A stretch of 54,909 nucleotides of DNA from Lingula anatina (Eukaryota; Brachiopoda; Lingulata; Lingulida; Lingulidae). Positions 25,009-35,444 of this stretch are shown here, piece after piece (the first letter of the stretch is position 1; the number at the start of each line of letters is the position of its first letter). The translations under genes and the position numbers were made by a program. The stretch lies in assembly GCF_001039355.2 (NCBI RefSeq), contig NW_019775798.1, forward strand, positions 1 through 54,909, read 5' to 3'. The notes under the pieces were generated by a model, which saw only the letters and a program-made list of their open reading frames with translations, did not search any database and was not told where the DNA came from.

Positions 25009-25989
25009 GTAAGTAGTTCACATGTAGTAAAACAAAATTCTCGTGTATTGCTCAGAGATGTTCGAGAGTTTTTCTTAGCTTGTCGATTAGGTATGTGAGT
25101 TTCTATCTTCTTATTTTCATCAAACTGGGACTTAGAACTCACACGGGCATGAAGCCCAGTGGTAATCAAATTTTCTAAATGTCCATGTTTTTAATAGAAA
25201 ATAATTAAAATTTCATCGTATACAGTTGCCCATTATGTTATATTGCATCAAAAACCTACTTTGTGCACTATCACCATAACGTTATAAAAAGAAAACTGTT
25301 ACCTATTTTATATTTACAAAAAAAAAAAAAAAAAATGATTCTTAGGATTGACAAACAGCTCAAATTAGTAAACCAGCTCTTTTGCATTATCCTTTTTATC
25401 GAATTATGCATTTTTTGTGAAATTTTTATTTATCTCATTCTGGTGTGAGCTTGAACTCTTATGGGCCTGAAGCCTTATGCTTTTACTTACATCGTTATAT
25501 ACTATTGTGCATAATTAAATTTTGAGGTTGACTGTGCAGTTAAGCATTGTATTACATTAGAACTGACAGCCTCCTATTTTGTGCATTATTATTTTCTGCT
25601 TTTTTAAAATTGTGACTTAGATATTTCATGGGCCTGAATACCTTTGCTAGTCACATTTGGGTGACAAGCCTCTAATCTTCCATTGGGTAACTACTAGCAA
25701 AATTCAGAACTATAAGGTCACTTGCCTAAATTAAGTTTCAAGTGGCAATTAAATGAGATTATATAAAACACACATGTTGAGATTCCCTGTAAACTCCCAT
25801 AGGTTAAGTTCTCTGCCAGATAACAGTGTCCATAATAGGGAAGCAGTGACAATTATGCAGATAAATGTTGTTTAATTTTGCAAATAAGTTTTCAAAAAAT
25901 TATTTTGTATAATGCCAACATTAATGCTAGTTTGAAAAGCAGCTTTACTGGAATGTTTTGTTTTTAATTTTTTCAAACACTGAGGGTTT

Positions 25990-27135
25990 CAACTCAATTT
26001 TTAACCCCCCTCCACCTGAAGTTCTGCACATTTTCTGTTTTCCCACATAAGCAGTTGTATTGGTATTTATGTATTTCAACATTATGTAACATTATATTAT
26101 TCTATGCACCGTTTCATATGTCAAATATTGTGATTTTCATTATGTGAATTTGAACTCTCGTGGTCCTGAAACTGTAATGTTATCATAGGGGCAGATTGGG
26201 ATTGTCCTCAAGGTTTTCAGGAAGACGGTCAGATTTTAAAGTTTACATTGACGGGTATCTATTTTTTTTGTTGGAAGACCATCTAAAATGGAGGGTGGAT
26301 TAACAAAGATATTTTAAAATACTGTCAGAAAATACATTTGGATCCGCTCCTGTTATTGACCATGTTACCTGTTGTGCATGACTTAAATTCAGTGTCGATT
26401 GACCTTGCTATTACAAGTATTATTTATTATTGCATCAAAATGAGAAATTAACCTATTTTTTGCATCTTTATTTATTTATTTATTTTGTCTGTAGACTCGT
26501 CCTTCAAGAAATACATGCCTTCAAGAAATCCACGAAAACTGGAAGTGCATGTTTTTTGCACTGTTTTTCCTGTCATGCCCATTGTAAACACTGTGTTGTC
26601 AAGTAAAATGAAGCGTCTGATACAAAGTATCAAACCCGGCATTGACGTGCTTGCTTGCGATGTGTTCAGTACACTTTGTTTACACTGAGAATTCGAGGTC
26701 AGGAATGCACAGTGTTTTTCTATGTAATTACGCAGTTTCAATTTTGATTAGTGAATTTTCTTTTATCTGCATGGTCATTTTCCGAACATTTGTATAAGCC
26801 ACGAAATATTTCTCATCGGAAAATCTCCCAGCAGCTTTCCAAGTACAAGCGAGTGACGTCATGACGCACTTCCGGTTTTCGTCAAGATCTTGAAGGGATT
26901 AGCGTTACGGTTTGCTGCACATTTAAAGCGTTCTGTCTCAAAATGTACTTGACTGCTTGGATTGAAATTTACAGAACTTATTCTTCACATGATATCACAC
27001 ATATGTGCTTAATTTTAAAGCTTTAGCTGTTATATATTTTCTATGGTGCCCATTCAAAATTGAAAAAGAGCTATTTTCCGTCGATTTCTTGAAGGGCAAG
27101 TCTACATTTGACAGATTTGCTGTCTTGTTTTATCT
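25990..27135 (+). repeat. Dispersed repeat R1, copy split by an insertion
   Basis: 25990-26493 and 27103-27135 together match the copy at 33195-33716. The shared parts include CTGCACATTTTCTGT and TTGGAAGACCATC. The break lies between TCTGTA and CATTTGACAG, where the other copies are continuous. Confidence 0.75.
26494..27102. mobile_element. 609-bp TIR DNA element inserted in R1
   Basis: Ends are inverted repeats: left GACTCGTCCTTCAAGAAAT, right the complement of GACTTGCCCTTCAAGAAAT (17 of 19 match). TA is duplicated at 26492-26493 and 27103-27104. The uninterrupted R1 copies at 19.8 and 33.6 kb give the empty site. An ORF from 26485 containing KKYMPSRNPRK lies inside; its frame crosses the TIR, so it is not a host exon. 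A TA target fits Tc1/mariner-type or similar; the superfamily is not certain. Confidence 0.8.
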
Positions 27136-27575
27136 GGGTACAAACATGACAATTTAATTTTCTTTAAAATAAGTCTTCTTTATATGACTGAGGATTATTT
27201 TTCTTTTTGCCAAGGGATTCCACCTTCTATGTGTTTTTTGTTGGCCATTATACCTTATGTGCCTTGAAGACTGGGCACTTGATACCAATTATACTTGATC
27301 TTATTAGACGCATTTTCGATGTAATTTATTTATTTTTATACAATATTTATAGACCAATATCCCATGGTGATAAGCCCACTGTACTCCATCCTTATTTTAT
27401 AGGTTCATTGCAGCACACCCATTTTTCAACTTGAACGAAGTGGACTATATCATATACACATATATACATGTACATACACACACCCTGGTAGATGTTTTCT
27501 TTCGCGCTGACACTTAAGCATTATTTTATAGTAGTGAACAACTACAAAAGAATCTTAACATCTTTTCATTCATAG

Positions 27576-28746
27576 GGCGAGGTTGAAAAGATTTTTGATA
27601 AACTCAAGAAGTGTCTCGATGACAAGCAGGTACTCAAGGACCACGTCTTCCGATATTTTGCCATAAGCAACTTGGCCGAAGACGATGAAGAGTTTGCTGA
27701 AATAAAAAGAGCAATCGAAGATTTGTGCGGTTATAGCAGCGACAGTGAGGCTACTGTTCAACATCTTCCAGTGAGTTGGATTAAATTGGAAATGAATTTG
27801 GCAAAGAAGAGTGAAGAAACACCCATCATAACTATTGAAAAATTGATGGAAATGGCGCAAAGGGTAGGACTCCCTGATGGAGAATTACAAGAAAAATTCA
27901 TTCCTTACCATCACCGTCAAGGCGACATCCTACACTTTAATATTGATGGACTGGAAAATGTCGTCATAATAGATCCACTTTGGTTAGCAGTTGTGTTTTC
28001 TGCCATCATGACCCCGGCCAGCATTCACTCTGGATGCAGTCGCGGCCATTTCCTGAAAGATGAGCTTGAAAGAGGAGTCCTAAAAGAGGAGGTATTTGAT
28101 GAGTATCTAAAAGAATTCAAGATAGCCGAAAAAAAGACTGAAATCATTCGACTTATGCTGCATTTCGACTTGATGTTAGAAATATCCCAATCAGTTGAAA
28201 ACCCTCTGCCTGGACATGGAAAAAGAAGATTCGTCGTACCCAGTATGCTGGTATCAAATAACAGTGCGAATGAGACAAATCCGCAGAAATATTTGCTTAT
28301 CGCATTCCCTCATATTCTGTTTCCTACTGGGTTATTTCATCGTCTGATCATCCGTCTTCTAAGGAAGTATAAAGCTCAGCAATATAAAAATAACATCCCA
28401 GTTGTCGGGTTTGACAGCGCCTCCTTCCGTCTAGCTGATAAACAGTCGGTGCTGCATCTCGCCATTGAAAATAAGGCCATGAAGTTGTTTATAACTAATG
28501 CCACTGGACTCCCTCCAAAGACTCACGTGTACTCAGAAGCAAGAAAAACAGTTGAAAACGAGTTGACAGTCCTTCGGGATACATACTGCCCCAGGATGCT
28601 TTTTGGCTACAGCATCAGGTTAAAAAATGACGGACCCAATATTCCAATAAATGCGCTTGACGTCCAAACGGACGATTCCATATGTGTGTATGTGGAGAAC
28701 TCTGAAGTTTCGGTAGATTTGAGGCCATATCGCGTTTGGTTTTCCG
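27576..28746 (+). CDS. Roc-COR-caspase gene, COR exon
   Basis: Acceptor CATTCATAG, phase 0 start; donor CCG/GTAAGC (phase 1 end). 390 codons. The first 55 residues (KIFDKLKKCLDD, FRYFAISN, IKRAIEDL) look like the last strand and helix of a Roc GTPase. Then comes a COR domain: LPVSWIKLE, IITIEKLMEMAQRVGL, GDILHFNIDGLENVVIIDPL followed by WLAVV, HFDLMLEI and RRFVVPSML. COR is the dimerising partner of Roc in ROCO proteins, which are cytosolic regulators in signalling and death pathways. Read through, the frame stops at TAG 28793, so a short form ending after COR is possible; the strong donor and phase favour splicing on to the caspase exons. Confidence 0.85.
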
Positions 28747-29421
28747 GTAAGCAGTTTGAAATATCACGTAATGTTGTTGTGAATAGACATTAGGCCCTAT
28801 GCTATATATAATATAATAGAACATGCATTCCGTGTTAATTGGTTCACAGATCTTAACATTTTAAAAGATCCCTGATTACACAACATGTAATATCTGAAAC
28901 CAGATAACATTAGAAAATTTAGGTTTGATTAGTTTTAATTTTCAAAATAATTTATCTGGAAAAAACTATTAAGGATATTCCTGTTTTGTACATATATTTT
29001 TGAAAATATTGATTTTTTACACAAACACTAATGACATACAATGTTAGTTATTTCTTATGAATACTCAATTGTATATGCAATAGACTAAAAAATGCTCAAT
29101 TAGAAATTAATGGGAAAATTTATATTAATCTACCCTTCTTAAATGAACTAGGTACTTGTTTGTAACATTTTTATTAGAAACAAAAGGCAAGATATCGTAT
29201 TCAGATTTTACTCAAACATGTTATGAATTAGCAACCTGTGATAACAAGTCATTAGAAACATGTCAGTGAGAAATAAAACCAAAATTAACAATCATTTCGG
29301 AATGACACTTGGATTTTGAAAGGAAAAGTACGGCGTATGATAGGACATAAAGTATTTTGATGGGGCCCTAGAGGCCAAGTGCCAATATATAATATATATT
29401 AGGCCAATCTTACCATTTTAG

Positions 29422-29471
29422 CAGCCCCAGAGAATCAAGACCGTCGTGCAGCCAAGTGTCCTGAAAACGAG
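29422..29471 (+). CDS. Roc-COR-caspase gene, COR-to-caspase linker exon
   Basis: A 50-base exon. The acceptor is TTTTAGCAG, a tandem NAGNAG site, so a form shorter by one Ala is possible. The donor is GAG/GCAAGT, a good match to the rare GC-AG class. Entering in phase 1 and leaving in phase 0, it links the COR exon to the caspase exon in frame as AAPENQDRRAAKCPENE. No GT donor would fit. Confidence 0.55.
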
Positions 29472-29514
29472 GCAAGTTATGAGCTTTTAAATACGTTTGT
29501 GTCTAAGTACTGCG

Positions 29515-29602
29515 CAGCAAACACAGAACGTTATTATAATGTTACCATATCTTATGTCCAAAAAGATTTTGGTAACATTATAGGAACGTTCTGTGTTTGC
29601 TG
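29515..29602. mobile_element. 88-bp palindromic MITE in intron
   Basis: Inverted arms CAGCAAACACAGAACGTT and AATGTTACC with their complements, about 10 unpaired bases in the middle. It lies 43 bases after the GC donor. Confidence 0.6.
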
Positions 29603-29793
29603 ACCGTTATCCTCACTTGCACAAGTTTTAGTAAGACCATGAAATTAAATGTACTTGTATATACACAATCATAAGAAAAATTGGATACACTTAGGCATAA
29701 ATGCGCACTTTTCACTCTGTTACACTTGCTATACGACCTCCGATATTTCTAATGATAAATTTCACATAAAGACAGTGTATGTGTGCGTTTCAG

Positions 29794-29964
29794 TACAAGA
29801 ACAATTCCGAACCGAGAGGTCGTGCACTCATTATCAACAACAAGACATTTTCCGTGGACTGGCTTCCAGAACGTGATGGTACCGAGGTAGATGTTGTTGC
29901 CTTGAGGAAACTATTCCGTTACCTCCATTATGAGACAGACGTTATCAGTAACCTGACTGCAAAT
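29794..29964 (+). CDS. Roc-COR-caspase gene, caspase p20 exon 1
   Basis: Acceptor GTGCGTTTCAG, 57 codons, phase 0 both ends, donor AAT/GTAAGT. It encodes YKNNSEPRGRALIINNKTF, the classic start of a caspase large subunit. PERDGTEVDVVALRKLF follows, in which the Arg before the Asp-Gly matches the P1-Asp-binding Arg of caspases (R64 of caspase-3), then YHL-type and NLTAN segments. Confidence 0.85.
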
Positions 29965-30283
29965 GTAAGTTATATTAATAAGATCATGGTGTGTTTGTAA
30001 TAAAACGAACATCGTAAAAGCCAAATGGCTTTTAGGTTTCAAAGACCATACTTTTTGGTGATATCTAAATATATTTATCAGTGACACAAAGATGATACAA
30101 TTGATACTTGAACCTTTTGGTTCAAAACAGGTGTTGTCAAACAAGCTTTTCGGTCACATTTTATTATGTTTATCTATTTCACTGCAATATATTTTTCTAC
30201 TAAAATGAAGCTTTTCACTCGTTTCTGTTCATTGCATGTATTTGTATTTATATGAGAGATGTATGGTACACTATATAGTTATA

Positions 30284-31638
30284 CAACATTGGTCAAAAAG
30301 GTTGTCCCACCCCTATTTCCATGTACTTTAATTTACAAATGGTCACCTTACAGCTGTAAATTGTTAGAAATAGTGCTTGGGCAACAATTCTGTTATGTGG
30401 GATATTGTCCCGTTCCGCCTAAAGAGCGTGGCGGAATTGGTCAAGGTTATTTAGGAATTGGTTCTCCTCTGCAATGCATATTCCAATTTATGCCACAGGT
30501 GCTCAGTAGGATTAATATCCGGACTCAAAGACGGTTGTCCCATTCTCAGAGCCCTGTGTTTCTGCAACAAATCGTTTGCCAGACGAGAGCTGTGAGCAAG
30601 TGCGTTGTCATAATGGGGCCAGTAGCATCCCTGAAGTCACCTCTTGCAAATAGAGTGAGATTTCTGTTGAGAATGTTACATTAAAATGTCCCTGTTACGT
30701 TTTGTTCCAAAAGGAACAATGTACTAATATCATGGGCTTGGAATGTTCTCCAAATGTGGATTGATCTGACACCTCAGGCGATATTACCCTACACACACCC
30801 TTCCGAGAGACATTTAATAACATGTCTATGGACCCTTTTTGACCATCGATGGGATACAAGAAATAATTTAATTCTGCATCAAAATCGACTTCCTTCCAGT
30901 GATGGATGACCAGGTTCAGGTGCCTGTGGGATCACTGAACGTAGCATTCTCAGCTGATATCTCATTCCATCTTCAAGAACTGACTCTAGGGTTAACTTCA
31001 GGCTTTATCATGACTGCACACTTGCTCACACCCCTCGCCTGGCAAGTGTCTGTGAAGAAACACAATGGTCTAAGGATGGAACCACCATCTTTGAGCCCTG
31101 ATATTAAACTTACTAATCAACTGTGACATGAATTGGAGTGTGCAATGCAGAGGAGAATTAACCCCATAAAATCCTGGGCCAAATCCCCCATCTTGTTTAA
31201 GAAGAATCGGACAATATCCCACAAAGCAGAATTGTAACCCGTGTTGAAGGCTTGTCGCGCCGTCTACAGGAGATAATTGCAGTACGCGGTAGACGCACAC
31301 GTTGTTAGGCACTTGACCTTTAACGAGCATACCCTAATGCTAATTGTGTGTGAATTTGGTGACATTTGATGGCGTCTTTTCAATTTTATTGGCATTTATT
31401 TACATCTGTAGAAGTCACAGTGAAACAGTCGATTTGAGGGGTACCTCTTATAAATTTTACTAAATGGTATAAAATATGTATTTTCACCACTATTTTGTAT
31501 TTTTAAAACCATTAATCATGTTAGACACGGTATCCGTAATAAAAAGCACTATTTCTAACAGTTCACAGCTGTGAGGTGATCATTTGTAAATAAAAGTACA
31601 TGGAAATGGGCGTGGGACAACCTTTTTGACCAAAGTTG
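30284..31638. mobile_element. Fold-back element from two Tc1/mariner ends
   Basis: 1355 bases flanked by TA, inside the intron between the two p20 exons. The terminal inverted repeats are about 100 bases, beginning CAACwTTGGTCAAAAAGGTT. The inverted homology goes on for about 300 bases and covers decayed C-termini of a Tc1-type transposase on both arms: minus strand near 30440-30630 (SPDINPTEHLWHKLE, frameshifted) and plus strand near 30990-31170 (SPDIKLTNQL then a stop where Trp is expected). Two 3' ends are joined head to head. Non-autonomous and dead. Confidence 0.8.
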
Positions 31639-31874
31639 TATACAGACGGACATGGCGTACAATCTACAAATATACCACCATATGTCCGTCGTCGGTGGCT
31701 ACTGCCTTTCACATTTTCTGTTAGCGTCAAGTATGAATTGATGCTGCCATTTTGCTTTACGTTGTCGTTGATAACCCAATTCCGTACGTACTACATCTCT
31801 GCAGTCATTGCATGCTATTTCGTTTGAAGTACACTGTTCTTATGTCACTTCTTCTTTTATTTTAATGTGTAAAG

Positions 31875-32094
31875 GAAATGAAGAAAGAAATAGAACAAGA
31901 AAGTCAAAGAGACGATCACAAGATCTACGATTCTTTCATCTTGTTTCTACTGAGCCATGGTACCGAGGGTGCTGTTTATGGAACGGATGGCTATCCTTTA
32001 CCCTTCAAATATATCAAAGCCATTTTGAATAACCGGAAATGTCTTGGCCTGTCGGGCAAACCGAAAATGATATTTATTCAGGCTTGCCAGGGAA
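31875..32094 (+). CDS. Roc-COR-caspase gene, caspase p20 exon 2 (active site)
   Basis: Acceptor GTGTAAAG, phase 0 in; donor GGAA/GTAAGT, phase 1 out. It encodes the helix EMKKEIEQESQRDDH, then FILFLLSHGTEGAVYGTDG with the catalytic His in SHG, PLPFKYIKAILN, and KPKMIFIQACQG with the catalytic Cys and its preceding Gln (QACQG for the usual QACRG). The p20 active site is complete, so a working cysteine protease with Asp preference is plausible. The p10 subunit should follow but is not found before the gap that starts 248 bases on. Confidence 0.9.
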
Positions 32095-32341
32095 GTAAGT
32101 TATGGAATGTATTACACAAGCTTGAATACCTGCGATGAAAATAACATGCAAAATTATTAAACAAATGTATTGAGATATTAAACTGTATTAACAGTTTGTC
32201 TCCTTTAAATTATATTCAGCCACACGAAACGAATGACGCTTAGTATTATGTAATTGTTTAATTAGTTAATACTGATATCAATGCTAACTTATATGTAAAC
32301 ATGTAATCCACATAAGGGTGTATGGGGTATTTCATTTTTTT

Positions 32342-32822
32342 NNNNNNNNNNNNNNNNNNNNNNNNNNNNNNNNNNNNNNNNNNNNNNNNNNNNNNNNNNN
32401 NNNNNNNNNNNNNNNNNNNNNNNNNNNNNNNNNNNNNNNNNNNNNNNNNNNNNNNNNNNNNNNNNNNNNNNNNNNNNNNNNNNNNNNNNNNNNNNNNNNN
32501 NNNNNNNNNNNNNNNNNNNNNNNNNNNNNNNNNNNNNNNNNNNNNNNNNNNNNNNNNNNNNNNNNNNNNNNNNNNNNNNNNNNNNNNNNNNNNNNNNNNN
32601 NNNNNNNNNNNNNNNNNNNNNNNNNNNNNNNNNNNNNNNNNNNNNNNNNNNNNNNNNNNNNNNNNNNNNNNNNNNNNNNNNNNNNNNNNNNNNNNNNNNN
32701 NNNNNNNNNNNNNNNNNNNNNNNNNNNNNNNNNNNNNNNNNNNNNNNNNNNNNNNNNNNNNNNNNNNNNNNNNNNNNNNNNNNNNNNNNNNNNNNNNNNN
32801 NNNNNNNNNNNNNNNNNNNNNN
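32342..32822. other. Assembly gap (481 n) with TA microsatellite on its right edge
   Basis: All n. A TA run of about 46 bases follows immediately. Missing caspase p10 exons could lie here if the true gap is larger or the sequence was dropped. Confidence 0.99.
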
Positions 32823-32870
<48 letters not shown>

Positions 32871-32934
32871 CAAAGATTAAAAGTTTGAATAGCAGCTTCA
32901 TTGAAATTATATTTACCTCAGGCTCTGCCTAGGA

Positions 32935-33060
32935 GGTTATATTTTCACCCCTGTTTGTCTGTCATCAACATAACTCAAAAAGTTATGGACCGATTTTGCT
33001 GAAATTTTCAGGAACTGTCAGAATTGGGCCAAAGAGGACAATGATTAGTTTTTAGTGGTG
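32935..33060 (+). repeat. Dispersed repeat with the motif GTTTGTCTGTCATCA
   Basis: Contains TAACTCAAAAAGTTATGGAC followed by CGATTTTGCTGAAATTTTCA. Related pieces are at 22197-22240, 23642-23750 and, as a diverged tandem array, 48380-48900. Confidence 0.6.
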
Positions 33061-33194
33061 GTCTGGCTCAATAATCAATCAATAATCAACAATAATCAAC
33101 AATTGCTGCCTTGGCAGATGTCTGCACTCTCGGTGGTTTTCTAGTTTTGTTATGTTTTCCTTTACAATTTTTTCTCAAACACTTGCATTTGTGA

Positions 33195-33716
33195 CTTTTA
33201 ACTCTCATCCGCTCGAGGCTCTGCACATTTTCTGTATTTCCACATAAGCAATTGTATTGTTTTTTATGTCTTATATAATTTTTTATGTCATTATATAAAA
33301 TTATTTTATGCACTGTCACCATTTTTCAAATATTGAGACTTTCATCATGTGACTATAGTCTCTCATGGTCCTGAAACTGTAATCTTATTGAAGGGGTGGA
33401 TTGAGACCATCTTCTGGGTCTTCTTGAAGACAGGTTATTAAGTTTACATTGACTGGTATCTATTTTTTTCTGTTGGAAGACCATCAAAATGGAGTATGGA
33501 TCAACATAGATACTTTGGAATACTGTCAGAAAATATCTCAGGGTCTGCTCCTGTTATTGACCATGTTACCTGTTGTGCATGATTTAAATTCAGTGTTGAC
33601 TGACAGTGCTATTATAAGCATTATTTATTATTGCATCAAAATTGACAAAATGACCTTTTTTGCATCTTTATTTTCTGTATTTTGTCTGTACATTTGACAG
33701 CTTTGCTGCCTTGTTA
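33195..33716 (+). repeat. Dispersed repeat R1, long uninterrupted copy
   Basis: About 520 bases homologous to 25990-26493 plus 27103-27135. It keeps TCTGTACATTTGACAGCTTT uninterrupted. No coding potential. Confidence 0.75.
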
Positions 33717-33719
33717 ATT

Positions 33720-35440
33720 TATACCAACTTGAGCAGAAAGTACAAAGTATTTTTACAAAACCCAGAATACACTAAATATATATGATATCAGTGTGACAAA
33801 TCATAATTATACTCAAGTTGGTTGAGCCAGGATGGCCTTAATACATGATGATAAAACGATAACACAATGGTGGCACTAATAAAATAAAAATTAACAGTTT
33901 ACAGCATGTTACGTGTGGCACACATTACGTGTGGTCTGGCCTCCATAGATATTCCAATCAGCTAATTATTTTTAAATAGATTAGCAAGAATTAAGTAAGA
34001 GTTATGATTGAAGACCTGTTCGTGTTTTTCAACTTCTCTGGGAGTAATTATATATGAGCAATTAGATAACATGACAACTTAACATTGTTACCATATTCAT
34101 TTAGTTTGATTTAAACTTCTTTAAGTTTAAATTTTTGTTATAACACGGGTTTTTTTGTGAACAAATCATATATAACGTTTTTGACTATTTTCAATAATTA
34201 TATGCAAGCACCAAGTATGTTGTTAGTGAAGTTACATGTAGCAGCTAGTATATTTCAATGCTGTGACTGTCTTTCCATTTAATGGCAAAGAATATATGCC
34301 TTTTCTGATAGAGAGATGATTATTTTGATAATTGTTGATTTTAGTAAAATATATAATTTTGTTATTTTGGATCATAAATTTTATATATCTGTGATATGTG
34401 ATTGTAAGTCTTTGTAATAAAAGAGGTGATAAAAAGGAAACTGCATGCTTTGACATTTTCAGGTTTGCACCAGTGGGTACATGATCTAGAAGGGGGTGGG
34501 CAAGGGCAATATATCTACCCATCATATTATCCCCAGTCCTCCTTATATTCATTGTGGTATAAAACACATGTCCTATGACCATCAGAGTACATGTATTTTT
34601 CTCTGCTTGGGAAGTTATTTCTCTCTGGAAATTTGGGGGTAGGGCAAATGATTATGCAAACTGCCTCTACTCCATGAGTTTAAAACAGTAAATGTCTTTA
34701 ATTTTTATGCTTTTGATCAATCAACCCATTTAGCCACACATGCAGCTATAGTCTACAACAATAGAAATTTAAATGCAGAAATAAAAAAATAATAAATAAA
34801 TAATAAAAAACAATCTGAATATAGCAGCATTACTTATACAATTGTAGTAACACCCTTTATGTTACAGGATTTGGATTTGTTATACTGCAATTGGGGTTTA
34901 TGTAGAATTAAGCATCCCTAGAAAAAAAACTCAGTGTCTCTAGGGGTATCTAGGGGTAACCAAAAAAAAAAAAAAAAAAGGTTTTCAGTCAGAAAGCAAC
35001 AGTGTTGGAAGAAGCAAGGGAGGTGGTAAGATCATTGAGGTTATACTGATCACAACCCACTGGATATAATGTAAAAATTTGAAAATAAACTGATAAAATA
35101 GAAATGACAAAAAATTTAACACCCGCAGGTGTGAATCCGTGACGAGTCATGACAAAAAAGGGAAAAAGTACACATAAACACCGCAAAATCTATAAACTAA
35201 TAGTGGGTGTTTATATTTGTATTTTATCTTTTACGCTTAACTATCGATAAAGTGGGCCATATTCTGGTCACCTTGCCCCGAGTGTCAGTCACTGCTGATA
35301 TGGGTTATATATGAAATCAAGATCGAGCTGGCAAAACTGGAATCTCTAACCTAGGGTAGGTCACCTCATATTTTCCTCGGAACTACTCGGGATGTCTTGC
35401 GTACTCGACAGTATGTGGAGTGAATGGAGTGTAGCCCCAG
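33720..35440. other. Gene-free AT-rich stretch
   Basis: No gene, domain or clear element is recognised. Poly-A runs occur near 34780-34820 and 34960-34979. No caspase p10-like sequence was found here. Confidence 0.5.
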
Positions 35441-35444
35441 CAGG

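Larger units (their letters stand above)
25009..27575 (+). other. Repeat-filled interval where the middle of the Roc domain should be
   Basis: Exon 4 ends in phase 1 and the COR exon starts in phase 0, so at least one unseen exon is needed. I could not find switch II (DxxG) or NKxD-type sequence here. The interval consists of diverged repeats with the motif GTCCTGAAACTGTAAT, an R1 copy, a TIR element and a copy of the 24.8-kb sequence. Confidence 0.5.

Noticed and set aside
26485-26688. ORF with KKYMPSRNPRK after a CTGTAG acceptor, as an exon of the Roc-COR-caspase gene in the right phase
   Set aside because: The whole stretch lies inside the 609-bp TIR element, and the apparent acceptor is its target site. 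No domain fits Roc.
30259-31330. Several ORFs of 75-141 codons in the caspase intron
   Set aside because: They are pieces and shadows of decayed Tc1 transposase in a fold-back element.
32289-32901. Long ORFs of about 190 codons on both strands
   Set aside because: They are made of the n gap and a TA repeat.
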